Positions 32,764 to 42,390 of a DNA stretch of 64,000 nt are shown piece by piece. The notes beneath the pieces are model-generated. The model saw only the letters and a program-made list of their open reading frames with translations, did not search any database and was not told the DNA's origin. The DNA comes from Phragmites australis (Eukaryota; Streptophyta; Magnoliopsida; Poales; Poaceae): NCBI RefSeq assembly GCF_958298935.1, contig NC_084939.1, positions 22,185,501 through 22,249,500 on the forward strand, in the 5' to 3' direction. Position 1 is the first letter of the stretch; every line of letters starts with the position of its first letter. The position numbers and the translations under genes were made by a program.

Positions 32764-34072
32764 CACTACTACAGAAATGATCATCACTGCCAGTTCAAAA
32801 ACTGCATTACTGCCGGATTTTGAACCGGTAGTGATTAAGTGACAATGATAATCCATAGTTATCAATGCCGATTTTGGAACCGGCTCTGATAATGATTATC
32901 AATGCCGGTTGCATCTATGAACTGGTAGTGATACAAACTATCATTGTTGGTTCTTGAATGCAATCTGCCGATTGATATACCTATCGTTGCCGATTCCAGC
33001 TATAAATTGGTACTAATCCTCAATCCAGGGAAAAAAATTTAAACAGGCATGCAATAATTTAACCAAGCTTTATATTACTAATCTCCAAAATTACTGATTT
33101 ATATCACACTAATATATAATTAAGTCACTAATAATTTTTAACTCTATCACTGTACACCAAAAACAAAAGACGTGGCCATATACCATAACCACTTGGGGTC
33201 GGCCACGATGACGAAGAAGTAGCCATCATCATCGTCGTCCTTGCCATCATTGTCGTTGTCGTTGTCCTTGTTGTCCGTAGCGAGCTCTCGCACATCAGCC
33301 TCCTCCTCCTCCTTCTCATCCGACCTCAGGGGCCTCTTCGCCTTCGGCTCCTCGAGGAAGTAGTCCCAAACGTTGTACTCGTAGGGGGGACCCTGCCGAT
33401 TCACCGGAGTCCTAGGACTGTGCCTCATCTGAGCTCTCCGACGGGGCTAGAGCCTTGTTGTCAGACGACCGCGTGGGTGTGGGTGGCGTGGCTGGAGATG
33501 GTGGCGAAGGAGGCGGTGGTGGAGTGGTCGGAGTGGGAGAAGGTGGTGGAGTACTCCACTCCATCGCGCGGTGGCGGGGGCAACAGTGGCGGTGGTAGTA
33601 GAGGGGAGAGGGCAGAAGAGATCGAGTGTGAGAGCGAGAACGAGTGAGTTGAGCGATCGAGTTAAATTTAACGGCGACATTTGGGAGAAGCCGAGCAGGC
33701 AGGCATAGGAATTTGTACGATTTTCGGGTTATTACTACCGGTTTGTAAATACAATCGGTAGTGATAGCCATTATCACTGCCGGTTATTAAAGGTACGTCT
33801 TTATATGAACTAGTATCACTATCGGTTCATATTACAAATCGGCGATAATATATCATAGTTGGTTCCAGCTAAACATCGGCAGTGATAAGTTGATTATCAT
33901 TGCTAGTTCGTAATAAGAATCGACAGTGATAATCATTATCACTTTCGGTTCTTGCTACCTCAGTTTTTTATGTGCGTTTTGAGCTTACGAACTGACAGTG
34001 ATAAATTATCACTACCGGTTATTACTAAACTGGTAGTGAACAGGAACAATAATGGTCCTTTCTGTGGTAGTG
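32764..34072. mobile_element. Short CACTA element with AAA target duplication
   Basis: Ends are CACTACTACAGAAATG (left) and CCTTTCTGTGGTAGTG (right), inverted with one mismatch in 14. AAA precedes (32761-32763) and follows (34073-34075). The empty site in the LINE copy at 12740 has a single GAAAGCTTG. Inner edges carry AACCGGTAGTGATA-type motifs. At 1309 bp with no transposase, it is non-autonomous. The interior has an antisense acidic reading frame described separately. Confidence 0.9.
33147..33680 (-). CDS. Acidic/Pro-rich reading frames within the short CACTA
   Basis: On the minus strand, one frame (about 33577-33412) is Pro/Ser-rich (MEWSTPPPSPTPTTPPPPPS). An overlapping second frame (33428-33147, 93 codons) reads GPPYEYNVWDYFLEEPKAKR followed by Glu- and Asp-rich runs and IVADPKWLWYMATS. 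The GC-rich composition differs sharply from the AT-rich element edges, which is how captured host exons look in CACTA elements. I do not recognise the family. Expression is not shown; could be non-coding. Confidence 0.3.
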
Positions 34073-34095
34073 AAAGCTTGTGCACCAACACCTAC

Positions 34096-35489
34096 TGTCG
34101 GAGGGTTAACTCCTATCGCAGGGATCCTGAGGGACCCCTTTTTGAGATTCGGCCAGGGGGATGATTCTGAATATGTTTGCTGGAGAAATAAATGAGTATG
34201 AATGCAATGGCAGGTGGTGTGGAATGATCTAATGCAGAACGCAGTAAATGCACAAGAGGGATTTTTAGACAGGTTTGGGCCGTACTGAGCGTAATACTCT
34301 ACTCCTGTGTGGATGCTATAAATGCCCTGAGAATGTCTCTCAGGAATGTCGCTAATTACAAGAATGTCTGTCTATCCTAGAGCTTTAGGCTCCTTGCTCT
34401 TGGTGGTCTCAGCTTCTATGCCTGTACGAAGATGTTCTTCGGTCTCTGAGCAAGTGTCTGAGAGTTCGAGCGTTGTCCTTCAATTCACCTTATTCACCTT
34501 TTTTTGTCCGTGCCCGCCGGCTATCTTAAATACCCTCCGACGGTAGCGTGCCCCGAAAGGGAGGGCACGAGTTCCAAGGCGCCATAAATGGAAAGGGAGT
34601 CATCATGGACTCTGCGCGAAGTGACGGGGGGTTGAAAACGCGCCCCCACCCAGTCTTTGGTCGTCATAATGGCGCTGACAACGGGCGCCGTGGAGAGGGC
34701 CCACCGGGCAGCCACAGAGCGGCCCGGTGTGCCCGTTTGGTCTTGTACGCTTGCCACAGCAGGGCGGCAGGTGGGGCACCTCGGGCCTCGCGACGCTATC
34801 CCGAGGCGCGCCGAATGACGCGGGATGGGACCCGTGCATTTAATATCCCCACGCCCTTCTGCCAGAATATAGTAGGGACTGACACCGAGCGTGGCGGGAG
34901 CAGTTGGAGGTGATAGGCCACGCGCGCTCTTAAATACGGCATCGGGCCTTTCACAAGCTGACACATCACCGCTGGACCCCTGTAGGGGCCACCGACGAAG
35001 GGCTTCTTGGGCCGTCGGGGAACCGAGTGCTCGGGGGTCACTGTTCATTTCCCCGAGCACTCTCTCTCGGAAACGCCCTCTCTTGGTCCTCGGGGAACCG
35101 AGTACTCGGGGGCCACTGTTTGCAGCCCCGAGCACTCTCTCTCGGAACTACCTTCTTTGGGTCCTCGGGGTACTCGGACGCCCAGGGGGCCACTGTTTGT
35201 AGCCCCGGGCACACCCTTCCCGGTACTCGGCTCTCCTAGTTGTCGGGGGACTTAGGTGCTCGGGGATCACTGTTCACGTCACCGAGCACTCTCTTTTCGG
35301 TCACTTAGTCTTCGTAGATCATCGGGGAACCCGGGTACTCAGGGACCACTGTTTGTGGCCCCGAGCGCCCTCTTCCGGAACTTAATCTTTTCGTACCTCA
35401 CGGAGGTGAACCCCGCGGGAAGGTGCCACATGGCGGATTGCTGGCCTGACCTCGGGATTCGAAAACCCCTGATTCCTAATTCATCAACA
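34096..35489 (+). mobile_element. Solo LTR (gypsy type) with CCTAC target duplication
   Basis: Starts TGTCGGAGGGTTAAC, ends TTCATCAACA, flanked by CCTAC at 34091-34095 and 35490-35494; the empty site in the LINE copy at 12765 has one CCTAC. It resembles the LTR at 57543-58888 from its first bases (TGTCGG...GAGATTCGGCC) through an internal minisatellite to the end. No internal domain or second LTR, so it arose by LTR-LTR recombination. Long reading frames inside it are by-products of GC-rich repeats. Confidence 0.9.
34990..35390. repeat. Palindromic minisatellite in the solo LTR
   Basis: Five to six units of about 70 bp with GAACCGAGTACTCGGGGG ... CACTGTTTG ... CCCCGAGCACTCTCTCTCGG. GTACTCGGGG and CCCCGAGCAC within a unit can pair. 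The same repeat lies in the related LTR at 58470-58800. Confidence 0.8.
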
Positions 35490-35549
35490 CCTACAATTAC
35501 CGAATTGATCCTCATTGTGTAATGTCTCTGACATGCGCTTGTTGCAGTG

Positions 35550-35838
35550 GCCGCAGCATTCAGAGAGATAATTTGATCGTTGGTTTCACCTTCATCTGGA
35601 TGTCCACCTCATTATCTTTTTTTTACACAGTTCTCCAGTATTTTATATGATTTTTCTTCGCTTGTTTAAGGAGAGGCAGGCAGTTGGTGAGGTTGGCTGG
35701 CACCAGGAGAGCCGGGCCATTGAGGGCGGGGGATTCGGTGATACCTTACCGCGACACTGAGCTGCTAAAGACAACAAAAAGGGGGAAAGGCTCGCCACCA
35801 AACCGCTAGAATATGTCACCAAACATACATGTAAGTTA
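35550..35838. other. No gene recognised
   Basis: Sequence between the LINE end and the long-inverted-repeat element. Contains a G-rich stretch (GGCTGGCACCAGGAGAGCC) without a supportable reading frame. Confidence 0.35.
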
Positions 35839-37000
35839 GACAAAAATATAAAATTAGATAACATATGCGACCGTATTTACCGAAATAGATAATATATCGT
35901 CGTATTTACAATTTTAGCATTCGTATTTGGCACCTCGTTTACCGAAAATTGACTTTCGATATACCATATATCGAAAATACCATATTTGGCACACTGGGAG
36001 CCGAAAATGGCGAAAATGGACAGTACCGCGCATAAACAGTAACAACAGTGCGTTTGAATTTCGCTTTTCCTATTTTTCAAAACGGTGGTCTTCTGTTACT
36101 CCAAAACTTTTAAAACTTTTTTTTTTACATGTTTCATAATCCATGTGCAACCCATTTTAATAGGATTCACCAAAAAATCCTTTGTATATTTAAAACTAAA
36201 ATTCTACAAAAAAAACTACTTTTGTAACTTGTAATAATTGTTAGTGTCTCAAATAAATTCCCAAAAATCTAGAAAAATTCACCAATATTCTTCTTATGTG
36301 ATGGAATAATTTATAAAATTATTTCCAGCCCTAGTTTATATGATGAAAAAGTGAGTTCCTTTATAATGCTTTATTTACATGAAACGATAAAAATGCATAT
36401 AAATGAAGCATTACAAATGAAATCACTTTTTCATCATATAAAATAGGTTTGGGAATAATTTTAGAAATTATTACATCACATAAGAAGAATATTAGTGATT
36501 TTTTCTAGATTTTTGGGAATTTATTTGAGACACTAACAATTATTACAAGTTATAAAGTAGTCTTTTTTTAAGAATTTTAGTTTTAAATATACAAAAGATT
36601 TTTCAGTGAATCTAATTAAAATAGGTTTTACATGGATTATAGAACACGTAAAAAAAATTTAAATTTTTTTGAAGTAACAGAAGACCACCGTTTTGAAAAA
36701 GAGGGAAAGCGAAATTCAAATGCATTGCTGTTACTGTTCACATGCGGTACATTTCATTTTTGTCGCATGCCGAAAATGGCATTGTAGCCCATTTTTAGCA
36801 CATCGTATGCCGAATACGGTGCTACAGTGCTATATTCGGCACACCGTGTACCGAATATGGTATTTTCGGTGTACGGTATACCGAAAGTTAATTTTCGGTA
36901 AATGAGGTGTCGAATACGAATGCTAAAATTATAAATATGATGATATATTATCTATTTCGGTAAATACGGTCACGTATGTTGTCTAATTTTATATTTTGGC
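35839..37000. mobile_element. Long-inverted-repeat (foldback) element, 1.16 kb
   Basis: The two halves are complementary almost from end to end. The left reads GACAAAAATATAAAATTAGA and the right end, inverted, GCCAAAATATAAAATTAGAC. Inner parts pair through GACCACCGTTTTGAAAA-type text near 36080 and 36690 and through AAGAATATTAGTGATTTTT-type text around 36290 and 36490. Flanks TGTAAGTTA and TACAAGTTA could be an imperfect 9-bp duplication, as for Mutator-like elements. It shares subterminal and inner text with the element at 42391. No coding capacity. Confidence 0.75.
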
Positions 37001-37412
37001 CATACAAGTTATAGTATATATCTATAAAATACTCCCTTCAGTTATAAATAAATGTCATTTTGGTATGGTCCCTAGCTAAAACATATTTGTGACTACTATT
37101 TTTTTTATATATCTATAGAATAGAGCAAGGTTATACTATTATGAAGCGATCCAAGTCTGTAGCAATAAAAAGGAGGGCACAAATGCTGGAAGGGGAACGA
37201 ACAGAACCGAACCGAACCATCTCCTACCTCATGCTCGTCTCCACCCTGGACCTCCATTCTCCTGCTATTCTACCCCAGACTCCATGCTTTCCCAGTCTAA
37301 ACTCTAATTCTCCCTTCTAATTGTATCAACAACTTGTATCCTGGTGTGATGGCAATGGAATCATGTCGGAATTTCGTGCTGATTTGGGTGTTGATCGGGT
37401 AGGATCGTAACA

Positions 37413-37430
37413 TTTGGTATTCAGAGTAGG
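37413..37430 (+). other. Primer-binding-site-like sequence
   Basis: TTTGGTATTCAGAGTAGG directly after the 5' LTR resembles the initiator Met-tRNA site TGGTATCAGAGCC with an extra T and one change. It supports a retrotransposon origin and plus-strand orientation. Confidence 0.55.
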
Positions 37431-37511
37431 CGATCCTTCCACCATGCTCTCTGTTGGTGCCCTAGCGGCCATGGGCGAGGAGCTCGAGTTCCCAACCCCT
37501 ACAGTGGTACA

Positions 37512-40278
37512 GTGGTTAAGGAGGTGCATGAGGAAGAGATAACGTCGCTGTTGCAGCAGATACTCAGCGAGCTGCACGGCATGCGGGTGTGCGCTGCCTC
37601 CACCTCCAGCAAGCTTGGAATGGCTTCATCGGCATCACCTTCTACTTCGTCGACCTCTACTCCATCTCAGGAGGCAGCTTTCGACATCCCCATCGGCACC
37701 ACCGAGCACGCCCCAGTGACGCATGCAAAGTGTTCGATGGTTTGTTCCGACGTCAACACCGGCACCGACCACACTGCGACCGCGTCTCCGCTAGTGATGG
37801 GTGTTCCCAAGGATGTTCCAGCATGTGTGGAGTCTAGGAGTGTCCTCTCACCAAGGCTGTTGGCCGACGTGAAGCTCGACACACTTGTGCCCACCAACTG
37901 TTCGACAATATGTCCGAGTGTTGGCTTCGTTTACTCTGACACTGCAACCTCGTTGCCTGCAGATGTCATCACCATATTTGACCCTGGCGTGGTTACAGCT
38001 GCTCCGAGGTCTTTTGCCATCCCAATCGCTGCCGCCAAACACCTACCAGCAACGTACGCAAGGTGTTTGACGTTTGGTCGCGACCTGGATGCCCATGTTC
38101 AGATGTCCACGACCACTCCCTGGGCAGCACTACTAATAGTTCTATCGCGTTCCATGTGGAAGCCACCCATGGATAAGAGCTGCACATTCATCTTCAACCC
38201 CAATGTCATATCCCTGCCCGCTGACACCATAGACACCATGTGCTTGCAAGAGCGCTCTGGCTTCTACAACCAGGCAATTCCTGGGACACTTATCAAGGTA
38301 CTGAGCTTCAGCTCCCTTGTTACTAGTGCGTCCCCAGTTGCTTTTTTTTTGTTCACCAAGTGATGGCGAAGGGTTTGACAAATGGTCAATCAAGGGTATG
38401 CCAGCGCTATGGTGGTCACTTTGGCTGTTATCTAGGCGACTGGTTCCTAAAGGCAATGGGCACGAGTTGAGGCCACTTCCTTGGCCATCCTTCATATATG
38501 AGCGAGTTGGATTGCTGCTGCAACAAACACTACCTGCCAGTATAGTGGTGATTGAAGGGCAGTATCCATGTTCTTTACAGCAAGTCAAACTGAAGAATTG
38601 GCGGCCACTTGCAGTACAGGTTGTAGAAAGGGTTCTTGAAATTATGTTGGCAATGTCAGGGAGATTGTTGCTTGAAACTATGTTGGCAATGTCGGGGAGA
38701 TTGCTTGGGCTAAAACCTTGGGCTAATTGGCAGGAGTATTTGAGCAGCACAAGCAAGGTAGGATTTGTACTTGGTGTGGCTAATCAAGTTAAGCTGAACA
38801 CTTCGCAATATTTAGTGCAAACATGCACAATTGCACTGGTTTTCATGACTATCACACTAGTGAAGCCGATTGCGCTAATTCCATGGCCACCACCGCAAAA
38901 GGTACTCATGTTTCGGTTGTTGTTTAATTGATTGCTATTCATGAGCTCTGGAACATCAAGGGAAATTTATAGAGAGCTCCCTGAATTAGTCTGGCAGAAA
39001 TCTATTATGCAGCAAAAGAATGTGTGCTTCTGTTCCTCTTTGGACTGCAGTTCATACACATTCAAGGCAAATATGAGCAGCTTAGGTGCATGGATTTTGT
39101 TTCAACCATGGCCACTACCAAATGAACCAGGTTACATCATAGTTTTGCAATTCAGTGGCTTCTTTGAATGGTTAATGGTGGTGGCAGATTATTGGGATAA
39201 TGTGTTTACATTATTGGTGCCTGCATTTAACCAATTTATAGAACTTGCCTGGTTACTATGCTGGGAGTATGGAGCCTTCTTGAGTTTTTGTTCGCTGTCA
39301 CTAAGAGTTCTTACGCACAATCAAAGTGTTCATGTGGTGTTGCTATGTGATAGAAAAATCTGTCATCAATTATTCTTTGCTCCGGCACAATTCAAATCAA
39401 TGTTCATAACTCCTGCTCAAGTTTACATGGAGGTGTGGAAGCCATTTGTAGCGTTCTGGAACTACTTGAGATATGTATGGTTGTTTAATAGTCTAATCAT
39501 TGGAGCTGCTGATAACAAGAAAGAATCAATGAGCTGGACACTTGCAGGTTGCTCTCCCAAACTTTGTGCAGAATTGTTCGATCTTGTACAGCGACGCATC
39601 TGCTTGGGTCTTTCTACAGTGGCAGAACTCTTTGCTCTTAATGGTGTTGTTACACTGTGCAATCATGAGCTGTGCTGGAAATTGAGGTCAGCTAGTACCT
39701 TCATATCACCAACTATTTCTCTGAATGAGTGCATCTTTAGTGCTTCTGGGCTATGTGCAAAACAATCAGTAGTTCTCAGGATCTTGACACTCATCACAAT
39801 GTGCAAGTGAGGGACATCTGCAACATTAAAAAAAGAAGTTGATTATCCATTTAATTACCGAACTGAAGGATTGCAAGTGCTATGGGATTCTGATGCATTC
39901 AAATCCGCAATGATGGTGGCTCAAGCTTTCTCTGTTCTTAACTGCCTTGAGGGCAAGCCACTTCTAAGCATCGTTCATACTCTTGCTATTACAGAAGATG
40001 CTCATGCTTTCTCGGTATTCTCTAAACATAAAGAAACTAATGCGCATTGGGAAAGGCTTCATCAGTCAATATATTCACCCGAGCCATATTTTTGCTTCAT
40101 TTCACTACTTGTGGAAAGGGCTCACTATAAGCATTCTCCTATATCTCGATGGCTTCGAGGATCAGTTTGTGGTTTACCGGGGGCTGCTGCTATGCTATAT
40201 GCTCCACCTGAAAGTACTGCTTATCAATTTCAGAACTCTAAAACTCAATCCTCTTGCGGACCTACTTGGCAATGCTGA
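37512..40278 (+). pseudogene. Long unrecognised ORF of the LTR element
   Basis: The first 283 codons (37512-38363) start VKEVHEEEITSLLQQILSEL-like and are Ser/Thr/Ala-rich. Three degenerate blocks spaced about 55 residues apart share a pattern of hydrophobic-P/V-T-x-A/N-K/R-C (APVTHAKCSMVCSD, LVPTNCSTICPS, LPATYARCLTFGRD). A run of Ts at about 38343 shifts the frame by one. From 38317 the next frame stays open to 40278 except for TGA at 38929 and 39808, against about 30 stops expected by chance in 654 codons. This part is hydrophobic and Trp/Leu-rich (PLPWPSF, LIPWPPP, FQPWPLPNEPG). No zinc knuckle, protease, RT or integrase motif is visible. Function unknown; probably an element-encoded structural protein or a co-opted sequence, now inactive. 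Confidence 0.5.
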
Positions 40279-40838
40279 TCACGGGAGAATTGATTCCAGC
40301 ATGCAAGAGTTGACGATAGAGATTAACTGGAAGGTGCCATGGACTTATGCTTAGCGGTTTTGCTTCATCGGCTTGAGGGCAAACCGAATTTCAAGGTGGT
40401 AGGAATGTCACGAACATAGGCTACCTGAGAGTCGGGCCGCACGACCATGGTGTGGTCACTGGGCTGGGCCTTGGCGATCCAAGTCTACAGCAATACAAAG
40501 GAGGGCACAAATGCTGGAAGGGGAACGAACAGAACCGAACCATCTCCTACCTCAGGCTCGTCTCCTCCCTGACCTTCATTTTCCTACTATTCTACCCCAG
40601 ACTCCATGCTTTCCCAGTCTAAACTCTGATTCTCCCTTCTAATTGTATCAGCAACTTGTATCCTGGTGTGATGGCAATAGAATCATGTCGGAATTTCGTG
40701 CTGATTTGGGTGTTGATCGGGTAGGATCGTAGCACTACTTTTCGAGACAAATCAATCAATATCATTTTTAAATATCTAAACTCAATATATAAAAAGTAAT
40801 TTATAGCTAAAATTACTTATTTATAACCGGAGGAAGTA

Positions 40839-41172
40839 ATTTGGATATCGACGTGCTGCATATTGCCATGCCCATGCATGAAGCTCTTCTCAACCCAGCC
40901 TCTCTAATTTGTGGGTGTACATGACATCACCTCCACTATTTTTTTTTTGCCATGTCCTGAAAACAATAGCTAGCCGGTGTATGCATGACAACACATTCGA
41001 TCATTTACTATTTTTAAGGGGAAAAAAAAGTCGTCACATTCACATCATACCTGAGCTAGCCGTACGCGTGCGGCCCTTTCTGGAACATCAGATCTAGCGT
41101 AGCTTGCTTCGCGGAACATCGGATCATCTTTTACGCCGGTTGACTGACTTGACGACGAGTCGGAGTTGCCGT
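40839..41172. other. Start of the second copy of the duplicated region
   Basis: From about 41095 the text (GGAACATCGGATCATC, ACGCCGGTTGACTGACTTGACGACG) corresponds to 19850-19990 near the first ankyrin gene. 40839-41090 has no recognised feature. Confidence 0.45.
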
Positions 41173-41500
41173 GCTTTCTCACACTGCAGCAATTCGCGGA
41201 TGGTACACAACAGTACGTCGATGCCCCAGCGGTTGCCGTGCGCGCATGCATGGTCTTGTCAAGGAGACTTTTAAGTCGGCCAGTTCCTGGCGCGTCTATA
41301 TGGAGTTGTCGCTTTCTCACACTGTGCAGCAATTTGCGGATGGTACACAACAGTGCGTCGATGCCCCAGAGGTTGCCGTGCGCGCAAGCATGGTCTTGTC
41401 AAGGAGACTTTTAAGTCCGCCAGTTCCTGGCGCGTCTATATGGAGTTGTCGCTTTCTCACACTGTGCCGCAATTTGCGGATGGTACACAAAAGTGCGTCC
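41173..41500. repeat. Tandem repeat, about 139-bp unit, 2.3 copies
   Basis: Units start GCTTTCTCACACTG at 41173, 41311 and 41451. Each contains GCGGATGGTACACAACAGT and GTCTTGTCAAGGAGACTTTTAAGTC; the third is partial. A single related unit occurs at 21100-21170 in the first copy of the region. Confidence 0.85.
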
Positions 41501-42279
41501 CAATTCCTTTCGCGATAAGGATTAGTATATATATTAGCAAAGAAAATTGACTTGAAAGCGAAAAATATGGTTTACTTGTACACCGCGTAAAAAGAGTTCT
41601 TGAATCTCTAATACTAATTTAGAATAAATAAGTATCAACCTATAAATAAATCAAATCAAATCAAATATCTTTTTCGATATAATTTTCAATTTTTTTTATG
41701 TCACCTTCAGTCTGATTTATTTTTTAACTTGCATAGATTTGTGAGACAGAGGCAATCCATTATTGTACTGTGATGAGGTTTAATGTGAGAGCCGTTGATA
41801 TTTGTCCTTATGGAATTTGCCGTCGGTTTTGCCAAATCTTTTCTCTATCGTGATGATTGTTTTGTTGTTGTTATTTAGTTTGGTTCTATATGGGATTCAT
41901 CTATTTTATTGTAGATACCATGCGTAGTTGTGCTGTATCTCAAAGTATCTCATCTGATCCTGTGGTGTGCATACGAAGATGTACACATGTGATGCCCTCA
42001 AGTTTATCTAACCACCTCCGTTGCAAGAGATGTAGCTCGTCTGTGTGTCAGTAGGACGCATTTTGTGCGGTGCATGTTCCAGCTGGTGATTATGACATTG
42101 TTGCTGACTGTTGAGCAGTGCGCTATAATCTTCTGAATCAATATAATCCGTAGTGTGCTTGTTCTGATAAATTCATCTTCAAGATGACTGAGTCAGTCAG
42201 TCTTCTTGGCGCATATGTGGACGGAGTCGTCCCTGAACTATTACCGCATCCGCGTGGGATTATTCCAGAGCGGACCATC
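41501..42279. promoter_or_regulatory. Upstream region of the broken ankyrin copy
   Basis: Collinear with 21180-22060 (AGGATTAGTATATATAT, TTTAGAATAAATAAGT, TCACCTTCAGTCTGATTTATTTTT, GTATAATCTTCTGAATCA-like text), with small indels. It contains one copy of the CTTCTGAATCA/TCTTCTTGGCGCATAT module. No coding sequence seen. Confidence 0.5.
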
Positions 42280-42287
42280 TTATAAAT
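42280..42287 (+). promoter_or_regulatory. TATA box of the broken ankyrin copy
   Basis: TTATAAAT in the same context (ACCATCTTATAAATCCAC) as at 22063. It is now separated from the first kept ATG (44464) by about 2.2 kb because of the inserted foldback element. Confidence 0.6.
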
Positions 42288-42390
42288 CCACACGACTGCC
42301 TCGTCATACGCAAACACGTACGCAACCACTCGGCACAGCATACACAGACTTGGTCCGTGTATCATCAGCACATCCAGCTTGCGCTTCCTT

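Larger units (their letters stand above)
31070..35549 (+). mobile_element. LINE 3' half, interrupted by two nested insertions
   Basis: Decayed ORF2 text runs from about 31140 to 32560. The 3' untranslated region continues to 32763, then 34076-34095, then 35495-35549, separated by a CACTA element and a solo LTR. Removing these gives a sequence collinear with the uninterrupted LINE piece at 12225-12822. The 5' part of the LINE is not present. The usual terminal poly(A) is not seen at 35549, so its true end may lie slightly further on. Confidence 0.75.
37147..40734 (+). mobile_element. LTR element lacking recognisable gag/pol
   Basis: A 3' LTR (40406-40734, TGTCACGAAC...CGTAGCA) and a 5' LTR (about 37147-37412, missing roughly the first 60 bases) share about 265 aligned positions with an estimated 12-15 differences and one 5-bp indel. 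A primer-site-like TTTGGTATTCAGAGTAGG follows the 5' LTR at 37413, and a purine-rich AAGGTGGTAGGAA precedes the 3' LTR. The interior (about 3 kb) has one long, nearly open plus-strand frame with no known retroelement domain. It therefore looks like a non-autonomous family with its own conserved reading frame. Its target duplication could not be fixed because the left end is eroded. Confidence 0.7.
37032..40836. mobile_element. Stowaway-like MITE split by an LTR element
   Basis: The left end CTCCCTTCAGTTATAAATAA and right end TTATTTATAACCGGAGGAAG are inverted and flanked by TA on each side (37030-37031, 40837-40838), as in Tc1/mariner-type Stowaway elements. The MITE halves occupy about 37032-37145 and 40735-40836; everything between is the inserted LTR element. 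Confidence 0.65.

Noticed and set aside
34521..35255. 204-codon minus-strand frame and several plus-strand frames
   Set aside because: They fall within the solo LTR and its minisatellite; repeats of a stop-free unit create them.
40406..40734. Stand-alone solo LTR
   Set aside because: A matching LTR at 37147-37412 and a primer-site-like motif show that it is the 3' LTR of a complete, eroded element.
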